NCBI GenBank assembly: GCA_039810885.1
Contig: JBDHXV010000002.1
Location: 1-64,000, forward strand
Origin: BJGO01 sp039810885
Lineage (GTDB): Bacteria; Bacteroidota; Bacteroidia; Chitinophagales; UBA10324
Direction: 5' to 3'
Length of the DNA stretch: 64,000 nucleotides
Positions within the stretch are counted from its first letter, which is position 1. Each line of letters starts with the position of its first letter. Position numbers and translations under genes: made by a program. Positions 28,213-37,584 of the stretch are shown one piece after another. Below the pieces are notes generated by a model. It did no database searches. It was not told the DNA's origin and was given only the letters and a program-made list of their open reading frames with translations.

Positions 28213-30129
28213 TTATTTGTAGTTACGCTGCGTTGGGTGAATCACTTCATACTTTAAATCTTCTTTATGAAGCACTGGTTCTGCATCATCGCCTTTATAC
28301 TCCCATGCAGCAACATTTAAAAATTCCTCATCGTGACGGAGTGCTTCACCGTCTTCCGTTTGATACTCTTCACGGAAATGCCCACCGCAGCTTTCTTTAC
28401 GATACAATGCATCTTTGCACATCAACTCTCCTAATTCGAGGAAGTCTGCAATGCGGCCGGCTTTTTCTAACTCCGGATTAAATTCATCTGCAGATCCGGT
28501 AACCCGCACCTTTTCATAAAACTCTTTTCTTAGTGCTTGAATTTGAGGTATAGCTTCTTTCAGCCCTTGTTCATTTCTTGCCATGCCGCAATAGTGCCAC
28601 ATAATTTTTCCAAGTCTCTTGTGAAAACTTTCTGGTGATTCTACTCCTTTAATATTCAGCAAGCGTTGAATATGGTCATGCACTCCTTTTTCTGCTTCGG
28701 CAAATGCCGGATGATCGGTGGGTATAGCTTTGGTGCCTATTTCTTTTGCTAAGAATTGTCCTATCGTGTAGGGTATTACAAAATATCCATCAGCAAGACC
28801 CTGCATCAATGCTGAGGCACCTAAGCGATTAGCTCCGTGATCGGAAAAGTTAGCTTCGCCGAGAGCATATAAGCCGGGTATGGTAGTCATTAAATTGTAA
28901 TCTACCCATAAGCCCCCCATAGTATAATGCACGGCAGGATAAATTCGCATGGGTGTGGTGTAAGGATCTTCACCGGTAATTTTCTCATACATCTCAAACA
29001 AGTTGCCGTAACGTTCCTTAACAACGTGCTTGCCTAAACGATTGATGGCATCGGCAAAATCTAAATATACCGCCATTTTAGATTTACCTACGCCGTAGCC
29101 CGCATCACAACGTTCTTTTGCAGCGCGCGATGCCACGTCGCGTGGAACAAGATTTCCAAATGCAGGATAACGACGTTCTAAATAATAATCGCGTTCCTCT
29201 TCAGGTATATCTGCCGGTTTACGGGTGTCGTTTTGTTTTTTAGGAACCCAAATCCGACCGTCATTCCTTAATGACTCAGACATTAAGGTGAGTTTAGATT
29301 GATGATCGCCCGAAACGGGAATACACGTAGGATGAATTTGAGTGTAGCATGGGTTTCCAAAAAATGCACCCCGCTTATAGGCTTTCCAAGCAGCAGTAGC
29401 ATTGCTTCCCATTGCATTAGTAGAAAGGTAAAACACATTACCATATCCACCGGTACATAATAGTACAGCATGCCCGAAGTGGCGCTCTAACTTACCCGTT
29501 ATTAAATCGCGAGCAATAATGCCACGGCATTTGCCATCTATCATCACCACATCCAGCATTTCATGGCGCGAGTACATTTGGACTTTCTTTGCTCCTACCT
29601 GACGCATTAATGCACTGTATGCACCGAGCAATAATTGCTGGCCGGTTTGCCCGGCTGCATAAAACGTTCGTTGCACTTGTACTCCGCCAAAAGAACGATT
29701 ACTTAACATACCTCCATACTCGCGGGCAAAGGGTACACCTTGTGCCACACACTGGTCAATGATATTTGCACTGACTTCCGCCAGCCGATATACGTTTGCT
29801 TCACGCGAGCGATAATCCCCTCCTTTAACCGTATCATAAAACAAGCGATATACACTATCACCGTCATTTTGATAATTCTTTGCCGCATTGATGCCGCCCT
29901 GAGCTGCAATACTATGTGCGCGACGTGCACTGTCTTGAAAACAAAAGACTTTAACCTTGTATCCCATTTCTGCTAGCGATGCCGCAGCAGAAGCGCCTGC
30001 AAGTCCGCTTCCAATAACAATCACCTCCAAATGCCTTTTGTTTGCCGGATTCACCAAGGGTACGGTGGAACGATATTTCGTCCATTTTTGGTCAAGAGGT
30101 CCTTCCGGAATTTTTGCGTCTAATGCCAT
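28213..30129 (-). CDS. sdhA: succinate dehydrogenase / fumarate reductase flavoprotein subunit
   Basis: This 638-residue protein has the FAD Rossmann motif VIGSGLAGASAAASLAEMG near residue 37 and RRAHSIAAQGGINAAKNY, which contains the histidine that carries covalent FAD. HYTMGGLWVDYNLMTTIPGLYALGEANFSDHGANRLGASAL contains active-site residues for dicarboxylate binding. The form matches the type B flavoproteins of the Wolinella FrdA kind. With SdhB and a single large anchor it should work as menaquinone-linked complex II in the inner membrane. Confidence 0.96.
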   Translation of the reverse strand: MALDAKIPEGPLDQKWTKYRSTVPLVNPANKRHLEVIVIGSGLAGASAAASLAEMGYKVKVFCFQDSARRAHSIAAQGGINAAKNYQNDGDSVYRLFYDTVKGGDYRSREANVYRLAEVSANIIDQCVAQGVPFAREYGGMLSNRSFGGVQVQRTFYAAGQTGQQLLLGAYSALMRQVGAKKVQMYSRHEMLDVVMIDGKCRGIIARDLITGKLERHFGHAVLLCTGGYGNVFYLSTNAMGSNATAAWKAYKRGAFFGNPCYTQIHPTCIPVSGDHQSKLTLMSESLRNDGRIWVPKKQNDTRKPADIPEEERDYYLERRYPAFGNLVPRDVASRAAKERCDAGYGVGKSKMAVYLDFADAINRLGKHVVKERYGNLFEMYEKITGEDPYTTPMRIYPAVHYTMGGLWVDYNLMTTIPGLYALGEANFSDHGANRLGASALMQGLADGYFVIPYTIGQFLAKEIGTKAIPTDHPAFAEAEKGVHDHIQRLLNIKGVESPESFHKRLGKIMWHYCGMARNEQGLKEAIPQIQALRKEFYEKVRVTGSADEFNPELEKAGRIADFLELGELMCKDALYRKESCGGHFREEYQTEDGEALRHDEEFLNVAAWEYKGDDAEPVLHKEDLKYEVIHPTQRNYK

Positions 30130-30139
30130 AAGTTATGAA

Positions 30140-30826
30140 TTAGTTGTTGGGTTGTTTAAAGAAATAAAAAAATATAGGGATGATGGCGAAGCCAAGCACT
30201 ACAATAAAGGAGAATGCTGCTCCGATACCCTGGAGTACCGGGGTGTATTTACGATGCATAAAACCAAGTGAGCGCCAAGCTGCCTGAAAACCATGTAAGA
30301 GATGATAACCAAGAGCAAAGACACCAAGAAGGTACAGCAAATCATAAAGAGGGTTAGAAAAAACCTGAATCATTAAACTATACATATCAGGATACCCGTT
30401 TGAATCATTGGGTAACTCTACAAGAAAGCGAGATTCTACCCAGAAGTTACGAAGATGTATTATCAGGAAAAATAAGATTAGACTTCCCAGAAGTCCCATG
30501 CTACGCGAGTACCATGTGCTGTTGGCATTGGCTGCATTCACTACATACTTGATCGGGCGTGCTATTCTGTTTGCTCTCGTTATCATAATGGACTGTGTGA
30601 TGTGAATAATGAAGCCTGCAAACAAGACTATCTCGATAGAGCGTATGAGAATGTTGGATGCCATAAAATGCGCAGCCACATTAAAAAGAATTCCTTGGTC
30701 GGGTAAAAGGCTTAACAGATTAACAGCTAGATGAACTAACAGGAAGGAACATAAAAACAATCCAGTAAGTGACATCACCAACTTCTTGCCGACAGATGAC
30801 GTCATTGCGTGCGTAAACCAACTCAT
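30140..30826 (-). CDS. sdhC: succinate dehydrogenase cytochrome b subunit (diheme type)
   Basis: This 228-residue protein has five predicted membrane helices. It contains histidines suited to bind two b haems, in SFLLVHLAVNLL, AAHFMASN, FIIHITQSIM, FLIIHLRNFW and LGYHLLHGFQAAWRSLG. A single five-helix anchor without SdhD is the type B arrangement. The anchor connects SdhAB to menaquinone. It is the first gene of the operon. Confidence 0.92.
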   Translation of the reverse strand: MSWFTHAMTSSVGKKLVMSLTGLFLCSFLLVHLAVNLLSLLPDQGILFNVAAHFMASNILIRSIEIVLFAGFIIHITQSIMITRANRIARPIKYVVNAANANSTWYSRSMGLLGSLILFFLIIHLRNFWVESRFLVELPNDSNGYPDMYSLMIQVFSNPLYDLLYLLGVFALGYHLLHGFQAAWRSLGFMHRKYTPVLQGIGAAFSFIVVLGFAIIPIFFYFFKQPNN

Positions 30827-30855
30827 GTGTGGTAGGGTTTTAATTAGGTGTGGGA

Positions 30856-30863
30856 CAAATATA
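30856..30863 (-). promoter_or_regulatory. -7 box of the sdhCAB promoter
   Basis: Read on the minus strand, TATATTTG is a perfect Bacteroidota -7 element lying 29 bases before the sdhC ATG at 30826. I do not find a clear -33 TTTG at 19 bases, so activity may need an activator or tolerate a weak box. Confidence 0.5.
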
Positions 30864-30937
30864 ATCGTATCAGAGTTTTTTAATCTCTTTAATTAAGTAT
30901 TTAGAATTGCTATAAGAAAGCAACTCTATGTATCACC

Positions 30938-31456
30938 TTAATGTAACTTAGGCTGGTCATCTTGCCTGAAAGAGTCTTGATCTGCGAATTTGATATAAGC
31001 TTTACGTGAAACTATAATGCTTCGCTCCTGCACATCGAGTATCATCACATCAATAGTTTTATTCAATAGGAATTTATGTGAGTTAAACTCATAAATATCT
31101 ACTTCAGATTTAGGAAGGAAGGCATCTATATTCAGAACTTTCACTAGCAAGCCTCCTTGATTCATATTTAATACGGTGGCTTTTAGTGGTATCTGTGCCT
31201 CTTGAGCCTTTCGTATAATTTCAAGGTTCTTATTTTGTATAAAAAATACGTTTAGTGCTTCATATACATCTTTTTTTCGTTCAGACAACCTGACCTCGAA
31301 ACAGACTTCGTCGCCTGCACGAGGGAATTTGTAATCTGAATTCAATTTTGAAAAGTGGAGATACACAGACCCGTATTCTTCAGATTGGATGGCACCAAAA
31401 CCCTTTTCTTTTAAAAAGAAAATAACCTTACCCTTATTTATTTGTCCGGTGTTCAT
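30938..31456 (-). CDS. cold-shock domain + S1 domain RNA-binding protein
   Basis: This 172-residue protein combines two OB-fold nucleic-acid domains. Residues 8-68 read as a cold-shock domain with KEKGFGAIQ (RNP1-like) and VYLHFSKL (RNP2-like). Residues 88-152 read as an S1 domain: PLKATVLNMNQGGLLVKVLNIDAFLPKSEVD, then LNKTIDVMILDVQERSIIVSRK. The N-terminal call rests on motif similarity, while the S1 call is stronger. It is probably a cytosolic RNA chaperone or ribosome-linked factor. It stands between sdhC and a divergent TonB receptor gene. Confidence 0.72.
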   Translation of the reverse strand: MNTGQINKGKVIFFLKEKGFGAIQSEEYGSVYLHFSKLNSDYKFPRAGDEVCFEVRLSERKKDVYEALNVFFIQNKNLEIIRKAQEAQIPLKATVLNMNQGGLLVKVLNIDAFLPKSEVDIYEFNSHKFLLNKTIDVMILDVQERSIIVSRKAYIKFADQDSFRQDDQPKLH

Positions 31457-31531
31457 ATATTCAACAGCCTTGATGTTTTAGTTATTTGATTTTTAGGTGA
31501 TGTATTATTATAGTATCCTTATGTTTGAATA

Positions 31532-34480
31532 ATGATGAACCTACTTATGAGCAGATCACCTTTATCATTTATACTGAAATCTGTGAACAGGTCAAACATA
31601 CCGACGCGGCTAATTCTTTTTTTGGCAATATTTTTCTTGTTGTTCACATTTGCATGTGAAGCGCAAAACATTTTAGGCACTATAAAAGATGAAACCAGTG
31701 GTGAGGCACTAATAGGTGCTACAATTAATATTAAAGGAACGCAACTGGGCGCTATCACGGATGTTAATGGGAACTTTGATATAGATTATAATGGCAAATT
31801 TCCGGTGTCGCTTATTATTAGGTATATAGGTTATGATTCCTTGATAAAAGAAATCACGAATGCAAATGTTGGAAAACGTATAACGATTACACTGAAGCAG
31901 AGTGGAGGTATTACTTTGAAAAATGTGACTATTACCGATACACGATTAACGGAAAAGCAGCGTGAATCTCCCTTGACCGTTGAAGCATTGGATTACTTAG
32001 CCATCAAACAAACTCCCGCTTTTAACTTCTATGAGGGCCTTGGACAGTTGAAAGGCGTTGATCTCACTTCAGCATCTCTGGGCTTTAAAGTAATTAATAC
32101 GAGAGGATTTAACAGCACATCACCAGTGCGCTCACTTCAATTAATAGATGGGGTGGACAATCAATCGCCGGGATTAAATTTTTCATTAGGTAATTTTTTA
32201 GGTGCGTCAGAATTAGATATTGTGAAAGTAGATCTGATTGTGGGGGCAAGTTCTGCGTTCTATGGGCCGAACGCCTTCAATGGGGTTATCAGCATGACGA
32301 CTAAAGACCCGTTTATGACACCGGGCCTTACGGTAATGATTAAAGGAGGGGAGCGCTCGCTCTTTGAAACAGGTATTCGCTATGCGCAAGTGTTTAAGAG
32401 TCGGAAAACAAACCGTGATGTGTTTGCTTATAAACTGAACGTCTATTATTTGCGAGCCTACGATTGGGAGGCCACAAACGCCGATGCCACTGAAGATTCG
32501 CCTGATAAACCCGGCAATCCGGGAGGGTATGATGCCGTGAATAAATACGGAGATGAGTATAATGCAGTGATGAATTACAGCCAGACCTCGAATATATGGA
32601 AGTTCCCCGGATTGAATCGTTTTTACCGTTATGGATATTGGGAAAAAGATTTGGTGGACTATAACACACGCAACGGTAAAGCATCCGCATCCTTGCACTT
32701 TAAGTTGAACGACAGCACGCAGTTGATTGCTTCTTCTAGTTTCGGCACGGGCACTACAGTTTATCAAGGCGACAATCGTTATAGCTTACGCGGTGTATTA
32801 TTTTTACAAAATCGAATTGAGTTAAAGCAAAAAGATAAATTCTTTATTCGCTTCTATACTACAACTGAAGATGCGGGTAAATCTTATGATACTTATTTCA
32901 CTGCGCTTTTGTTAAATAAATATGCCAAGAGTGATGTGAGTTGGGCAACCGATTATTTCAATTATTGGCAAACACAAATTGTAACTAAGGTTAAGCAGTT
33001 ACCCAATTATCCTCATTTTGTTTTCCCGATTACACAAACTTATACTGATTCGATATTGATGGCTATCAATAATAACCCGGATTCATTAACACGCTGGCAT
33101 ACGCTTGCACGGAACTATGCAGATAACAACAGTGTGAGCAGTTTTGAAAGTAAATATTTTGTGCCGGGAAGTGCAGCATTCGATTCTGTTTTTAATTTGA
33201 TTACCTCACGTTTAACCTTTGCAGAAGGCGGAACCCGCTTTTTCGATAAATCGTCTTTATATCATATTCAAGGAGAATATAAGTTTACACCTGAGTTTCT
33301 GAATATAACCGTTGGCGGCAATTTTCGCCTTTACACACCCCGGTCAAGAGGTACCATCTTTAGCGACACCGGTGCTCGGCGCATTACGAATTATGAATAT
33401 GGTGTTTATGTAGGAATGGACAAGAAACTCGTAGATGACAAACTAAAAATAAATATTACAGCACGCTTGGATAAAAATCAAAATTTCAATTATTTATTAT
33501 CACCCGCTATAAGCACAGTATATACTGAAAATAAAAACACATTTCGAGTGTCATTTTCATCTGCAATTCGGAACCCAACCCTTGCCGATCAGTACCTCTA
33601 TTACAATGTAGGCAGGGCAATTCTATTAGGCAACTTGAAAGGGTTTGACTCATTAGTTACTGTTCCATCACTGATCAATTTTTTCAACACTCAGAAAAAA
33701 GATACGCTTGAGTATATTAATATAGCCCCCATTCAACCGGAACGTGTACGAACTATCGAGGTGGGGTACCGAACTACCTTGTTTAAGCACATTTATTTAG
33801 ATATGAATATGTATTACAGTTACTATAAAAACTTCATTGGATATAAACTTGGTGCTGACATCGACTACAGTTCTCAGTTTAATAATATCAGTGACTTGCA
33901 AGTCTATCGTGTATCTGCAAATGCTGATGGTGTAGTAACAACACAAGGAGCAAGTATTGGAGGAAATTATTATTTCAAACAATATTATTCAGTTAACGGA
34001 AACTATTCTTACAATAAATTAAACAAGCAAGAGAATCAAGACCCGATCATACCTGCATATAACACGCCCACACATAAATTTAATTTAGGCTTTAGCGGAA
34101 GAGATATTAAGGGGCACATTGGAATACTGAATAAAATCTGGAAAAAATTGCCCGATATTAAAGTTCTCCATGTTGGATTCAGCATTAATTATAAATGGAT
34201 ACAAGGATTTCGCTTTGAAGGCTCTCCACAATTTACCGGCAACGTGCCTACTTATGATTTGCTGGATATCCAGTTCAGCAAAGAGGTTTCTAAACTGAAT
34301 ACCACCATCAAGATTGGGGCATCGAATGTTTTTGGTATTGTTCCTTTATTTAATCAAGAACTCAGCCTTAGCGAGCGGGTGCAACATTCGTTGAACAATA
34401 AAGTGCTACAAGTTTACGGAGGCCCATATATTGGGCGGATGGCATATATCAGCTTATTATATGATTTTAATAAGTTATAG
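31532..34480 (+). CDS. TonB-dependent outer-membrane receptor
   Basis: This 982-residue protein has a signal/hydrophobic segment at about residues 27-43 (LILFLAIFFLLFTFACEAQ). A carboxypeptidase-regulatory-like domain follows (ILGTIKDETSGEALIGATI, about 46-125), then the plug (ESPLTVEALDYLAIKQTPAFNFYEGLGQLKGV, then GASSAFYGPNAFNGVISMTTKDP) and the barrel, which ends in AYISLLYDFNKL. The start may be the later ATG at 31547, because TATGTTTG (31520-31527), a possible -7 box, is only four bases before the first ATG. No SusD partner gene is adjacent, so the ligand is unknown. A neighbouring lipoprotein gene is also missing. Confidence 0.88.
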   Translation: MMNLLMSRSPLSFILKSVNRSNIPTRLILFLAIFFLLFTFACEAQNILGTIKDETSGEALIGATINIKGTQLGAITDVNGNFDIDYNGKFPVSLIIRYIGYDSLIKEITNANVGKRITITLKQSGGITLKNVTITDTRLTEKQRESPLTVEALDYLAIKQTPAFNFYEGLGQLKGVDLTSASLGFKVINTRGFNSTSPVRSLQLIDGVDNQSPGLNFSLGNFLGASELDIVKVDLIVGASSAFYGPNAFNGVISMTTKDPFMTPGLTVMIKGGERSLFETGIRYAQVFKSRKTNRDVFAYKLNVYYLRAYDWEATNADATEDSPDKPGNPGGYDAVNKYGDEYNAVMNYSQTSNIWKFPGLNRFYRYGYWEKDLVDYNTRNGKASASLHFKLNDSTQLIASSSFGTGTTVYQGDNRYSLRGVLFLQNRIELKQKDKFFIRFYTTTEDAGKSYDTYFTALLLNKYAKSDVSWATDYFNYWQTQIVTKVKQLPNYPHFVFPITQTYTDSILMAINNNPDSLTRWHTLARNYADNNSVSSFESKYFVPGSAAFDSVFNLITSRLTFAEGGTRFFDKSSLYHIQGEYKFTPEFLNITVGGNFRLYTPRSRGTIFSDTGARRITNYEYGVYVGMDKKLVDDKLKINITARLDKNQNFNYLLSPAISTVYTENKNTFRVSFSSAIRNPTLADQYLYYNVGRAILLGNLKGFDSLVTVPSLINFFNTQKKDTLEYINIAPIQPERVRTIEVGYRTTLFKHIYLDMNMYYSYYKNFIGYKLGADIDYSSQFNNISDLQVYRVSANADGVVTTQGASIGGNYYFKQYYSVNGNYSYNKLNKQENQDPIIPAYNTPTHKFNLGFSGRDIKGHIGILNKIWKKLPDIKVLHVGFSINYKWIQGFRFEGSPQFTGNVPTYDLLDIQFSKEVSKLNTTIKIGASNVFGIVPLFNQELSLSERVQHSLNNKVLQVYGGPYIGRMAYISLLYDFNKL

Positions 34481-34490
34481 AAAATCGTGC

Positions 34491-35771
34491 TTAAACCCAA
34501 TTCTTAAAAGAACCAAAACGCTCTTGTGCTTCATGCATTAATTGCTCTCTATGAGTGGGGTGCGCTATGTTGCATAATGCCTGAGCACGCTGCTTTAAAT
34601 CTTTACCGTATAAGTATGCACTCCCGTATTCCGTTACGACATAATGTACATGGGCTCGGGTAGTAACCACCCCCGCTCCTTCTTTTAGCAGCGGCACGAT
34701 GCGGCTTATTCCTGACGAGGTTGTAGAGGGCATGGCAATAATGGGTTTACCGCCTTCAGATAAAGCAGCCCCTCGCAAAAAATCCATCTGACCGCCAACT
34801 CCTGAATACATACGCGTACCAATACTATCAGCACATACTTGTCCTGTTAGGTCAATCTCAATGGCGCTATTTATTGCCGTTACACGAGGGTTTTGACGAA
34901 TGATGCCGGAATCGTTTACATAAGAACAATCCAGCATTGCAACAATAGGGTTATCGTTTACAAAATCATAAAGTTTCTTTGAGCCCAGTATAAAACTTGA
35001 GACTATTTTCTCTCGATATTTCTTCTTAAACTTTCCATTGATAACACCTTGCTCTACAAGAGGTAAAATGCCATCTGAAAACATTTCGGTATGAATGCCT
35101 AAATCTTTATGATTCTTTAAAGCTGTGAGTACTGCATTCGGTATCTCACCGATACCAAGCTGAAGTGTCGCTCCATTTTCTACTAATTCAGCCACATGAT
35201 TTCCAATTGTGCCTGCTATTTTACTATCTGATGTAACCTTAACTTCTGGTAAAGGAATATGCCCTTCTATGAGAATGTTTATTGCTCGAATATGAATTTG
35301 CGAATCGCCATGAGTTCGTGGCATATTTTTATTTACCTGAGCAATGACAAGACCGGCACTTTCAATCGCTGCTTTAGTAGCATCCACTGAAACTCCTAAT
35401 GAGCAATAACCAAATTGGTCCGGCTCACTAACCGAGATTAAAGCAACATCCAATTTGATTATACCTCGCCGCAGCAGGAGCGGAACTTCTGAAAGAAAAA
35501 CCGGAATATAGCTGGCATGCCCTTCTTCTATTGCCTTACGGCAATTCTTTCCAATAAAAAAACAGTGTGTGTGAAAATAGTCTGCATATTCTTGATTAGT
35601 ATAGGGCGCAGCTCCTTCGGTGTGTAATTGATAGATATGACTCAGTGACAAACGAGAGCCTTGTTGCACCAACGCATCAATGAGAAGTTGCGGTGCGGCT
35701 GCAGCCGTATGAATATAAATATTAGAACACGGTTTTATTTGTTCTATGGCGACCGCAGGAGTTAAATACAT
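34491..35771 (-). CDS. acetyl-CoA hydrolase / 4-hydroxybutyrate CoA-transferase family
   Basis: This 426-residue family I CoA-transferase has LQLGIGEIPNAVL near residue 205 and the catalytic glutamate in IHTEMFSDGILPL. It also contains GGQMDFLRGA, IIAMPSTTSSGISRIVPLL and YVVTEYGSAYLYGKDLKQRAQAL. Members transfer CoA between acetate, succinate or 4-hydroxybutyrate, or hydrolyse acyl-CoA; the substrate cannot be read. It lies 20 bases downstream of the glycosyltransferase gene on the same strand. Confidence 0.87.
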   Translation of the reverse strand: MYLTPAVAIEQIKPCSNIYIHTAAAAPQLLIDALVQQGSRLSLSHIYQLHTEGAAPYTNQEYADYFHTHCFFIGKNCRKAIEEGHASYIPVFLSEVPLLLRRGIIKLDVALISVSEPDQFGYCSLGVSVDATKAAIESAGLVIAQVNKNMPRTHGDSQIHIRAINILIEGHIPLPEVKVTSDSKIAGTIGNHVAELVENGATLQLGIGEIPNAVLTALKNHKDLGIHTEMFSDGILPLVEQGVINGKFKKKYREKIVSSFILGSKKLYDFVNDNPIVAMLDCSYVNDSGIIRQNPRVTAINSAIEIDLTGQVCADSIGTRMYSGVGGQMDFLRGAALSEGGKPIIAMPSTTSSGISRIVPLLKEGAGVVTTRAHVHYVVTEYGSAYLYGKDLKQRAQALCNIAHPTHREQLMHEAQERFGSFKNWV

Positions 35772-35791
35772 TTGTCGGTATCTTATTCTTA

Positions 35792-37570
35792 TTATTTACA
35801 TAAATCCCGAACTGCATTTGCTGCATGTTCCATACCCAGTGCGGCTGCCTTGCGTAAGTTCTCACAAGCAACCTCTTTGTGCCCGAGGTTGTAATTCAGA
35901 ATACCCAGATTATACCAGCCATCACTGAAGGTCGGATTGTACGTTACTGCATTTTCATACGCCTTAATCGCTTCATCTACTCTGTTTGCACTGTAATATA
36001 CCGATCCCAAGTTACTCCAAGCAATGGCGTATTTAGGGTCTATATTCACTGCACGATTCAAATGTATTATAGCCGAATCTAAATTTCCCATACGCCAATA
36101 GGCAAGGCCCTTATTACTCCAAGCCTGAGTGTCTTTATTATTTAACTGCAAAGCTCTGTTAAAGTCACTTATGGCTTTATTAAAAGATAGATTCGCCTCC
36201 TCGCGCTTTGAAGGATTGTCTTTTGCTGCATCTAACAATTCTTTACCCTGCGTATTAAACAATACCCCTCGGTTATTATATGCCAGTGCGATAGTTTGAG
36301 ATTTATCAATCACATCGCTCCACATCGTCATGCCGTCTTTCCAAACTTTACAACGTTGAATGGTGGCATACGTATAGGCACTCGTTGACACAACTAGTAT
36401 GGCAACTGCCGCATATTTGAATGAAGCCTGTTTATATAAACGATATAACCATTGTGTGAAAATGAAAAATATGCCAAGAGAAGGTATATAACTGTATCGA
36501 TCTGCCATAGATGCTCCACCAACGGGCAATAGCTGTAATACAAGAAATATTGTAATAGAGAAGAATGCTATTCCGAAAAACACATATCTGTTTTTCTTCA
36601 AGCTATAAATGGCAGCAGCGAGAACCCCCAGTGTCAAAAGCACATAGACATAATAGCTCGGAGGTAGGGCATCATTTTGTTTTAACGGGTAAGCATAGTA
36701 AGCCGATAGATTCATCGGTAAGATTAATTTCCACAGATAGGAAATGAAACCGTATGAAGCAATAGCTATCCGCTCATAAGGTTTAAATAAATTGAAATCG
36801 CCAACGGCATCCATGCTCTGCTGCGCCTTAATGGCAATAATTCCAAAGATGAGCGAGAGTGCAAAAAATGGGATTTTTTCCAGCAGTAATTTTTTATTGA
36901 ATCGTCCTTCCCGATAATAATCAATGGCTACAAGCACCACGGAAAGTGATGCTGCCATAGCTTTTGAAAGCAATGACATTAAAAACAACAGCAAGGCAAT
37001 AACATAATATCCTCTTTTATTGCGGTTCTCACTGTATAGTAAATAAAAGATCAATGAAGCAAAAAAGAAAAGGGCGTATAACAAATCTTTAAGCTCCGAT
37101 ATCCAGGCCACACTTTCTACGTGCATAGTATGCACCCCGAATAACAACGCCGTAGCAAAGGCAATCTCAAATATTTGACTGAGTAATAAGATAAAAATGA
37201 ATACAAGTATGGTATTGAAAACATGCAAGAGTACATTCACTAAATGATAGGCATAGGGATTCAATTTAGCCTTAGCATAAATCATTTTATACCCCCACAT
37301 CGTGAGTGGATGATAATTACCCATGTGATATCCTTCGGGTATCTTAAACATTTCGCCGGTTGATTGTAAAAAGAGGTTCGGATTTTCCGTAACGTAGCGG
37401 TCATCATCCAAATTGACAAAATCATTATTTAAAGCACCTCTGTATGCAATGAATGAAACCAGCACAATGATAAGTAGCGCTATTAAATTACGCCGACTGA
37501 ATAACGGTGTGTTGATTACAGCCTTGTTTGTTGCAGAATCTTTCTTCTCGTGTTTTTGCTTCTTGCTCAT
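35792..37570 (-). CDS. GT-C glycosyltransferase with C-terminal TPR repeats (TMTC-like)
   Basis: Taking the ATG at 37570 gives 592 residues (MSKKQKHEKK start). An in-frame start 48 bases earlier would overlap the upstream gene. The N-terminal half has about 10 membrane helices. The first loop has FVNLDDDRYV (DDD at residues 55-57), the acidic motif of GT-C enzymes using polyprenyl-phosphate sugars. The last 200 residues hold four to five TPRs, for example AWSNKGLAYWRMGNLDSAI and AWSNLGSVYYSANRVDEAI. The layout matches eukaryotic TMTC O-mannosyltransferases. In bacteria it may glycosylate secreted proteins, an inference. It follows a Wzi-like gene by 14 bases. Confidence 0.8.
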   Translation of the reverse strand: MSKKQKHEKKDSATNKAVINTPLFSRRNLIALLIIVLVSFIAYRGALNNDFVNLDDDRYVTENPNLFLQSTGEMFKIPEGYHMGNYHPLTMWGYKMIYAKAKLNPYAYHLVNVLLHVFNTILVFIFILLLSQIFEIAFATALLFGVHTMHVESVAWISELKDLLYALFFFASLIFYLLYSENRNKRGYYVIALLLFLMSLLSKAMAASLSVVLVAIDYYREGRFNKKLLLEKIPFFALSLIFGIIAIKAQQSMDAVGDFNLFKPYERIAIASYGFISYLWKLILPMNLSAYYAYPLKQNDALPPSYYVYVLLTLGVLAAAIYSLKKNRYVFFGIAFFSITIFLVLQLLPVGGASMADRYSYIPSLGIFFIFTQWLYRLYKQASFKYAAVAILVVSTSAYTYATIQRCKVWKDGMTMWSDVIDKSQTIALAYNNRGVLFNTQGKELLDAAKDNPSKREEANLSFNKAISDFNRALQLNNKDTQAWSNKGLAYWRMGNLDSAIIHLNRAVNIDPKYAIAWSNLGSVYYSANRVDEAIKAYENAVTYNPTFSDGWYNLGILNYNLGHKEVACENLRKAAALGMEHAANAVRDLCK

Positions 37571-37584
37571 TTGGATTTTGAATA

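Noticed and set aside
32213..32767. Minus-strand frame of 184 codons inside the large TonB receptor gene
   Set aside because: It is the antisense shadow of a well-supported receptor barrel. The translation is rich in Cys/His/Ile and matches no domain.
34491..35771. CoA-transferase gene as a member of the sugar/glycan run
   Set aside because: The spacing permits co-transcription, but nothing in its sequence ties it to glycans, so I left it out of that functional unit.
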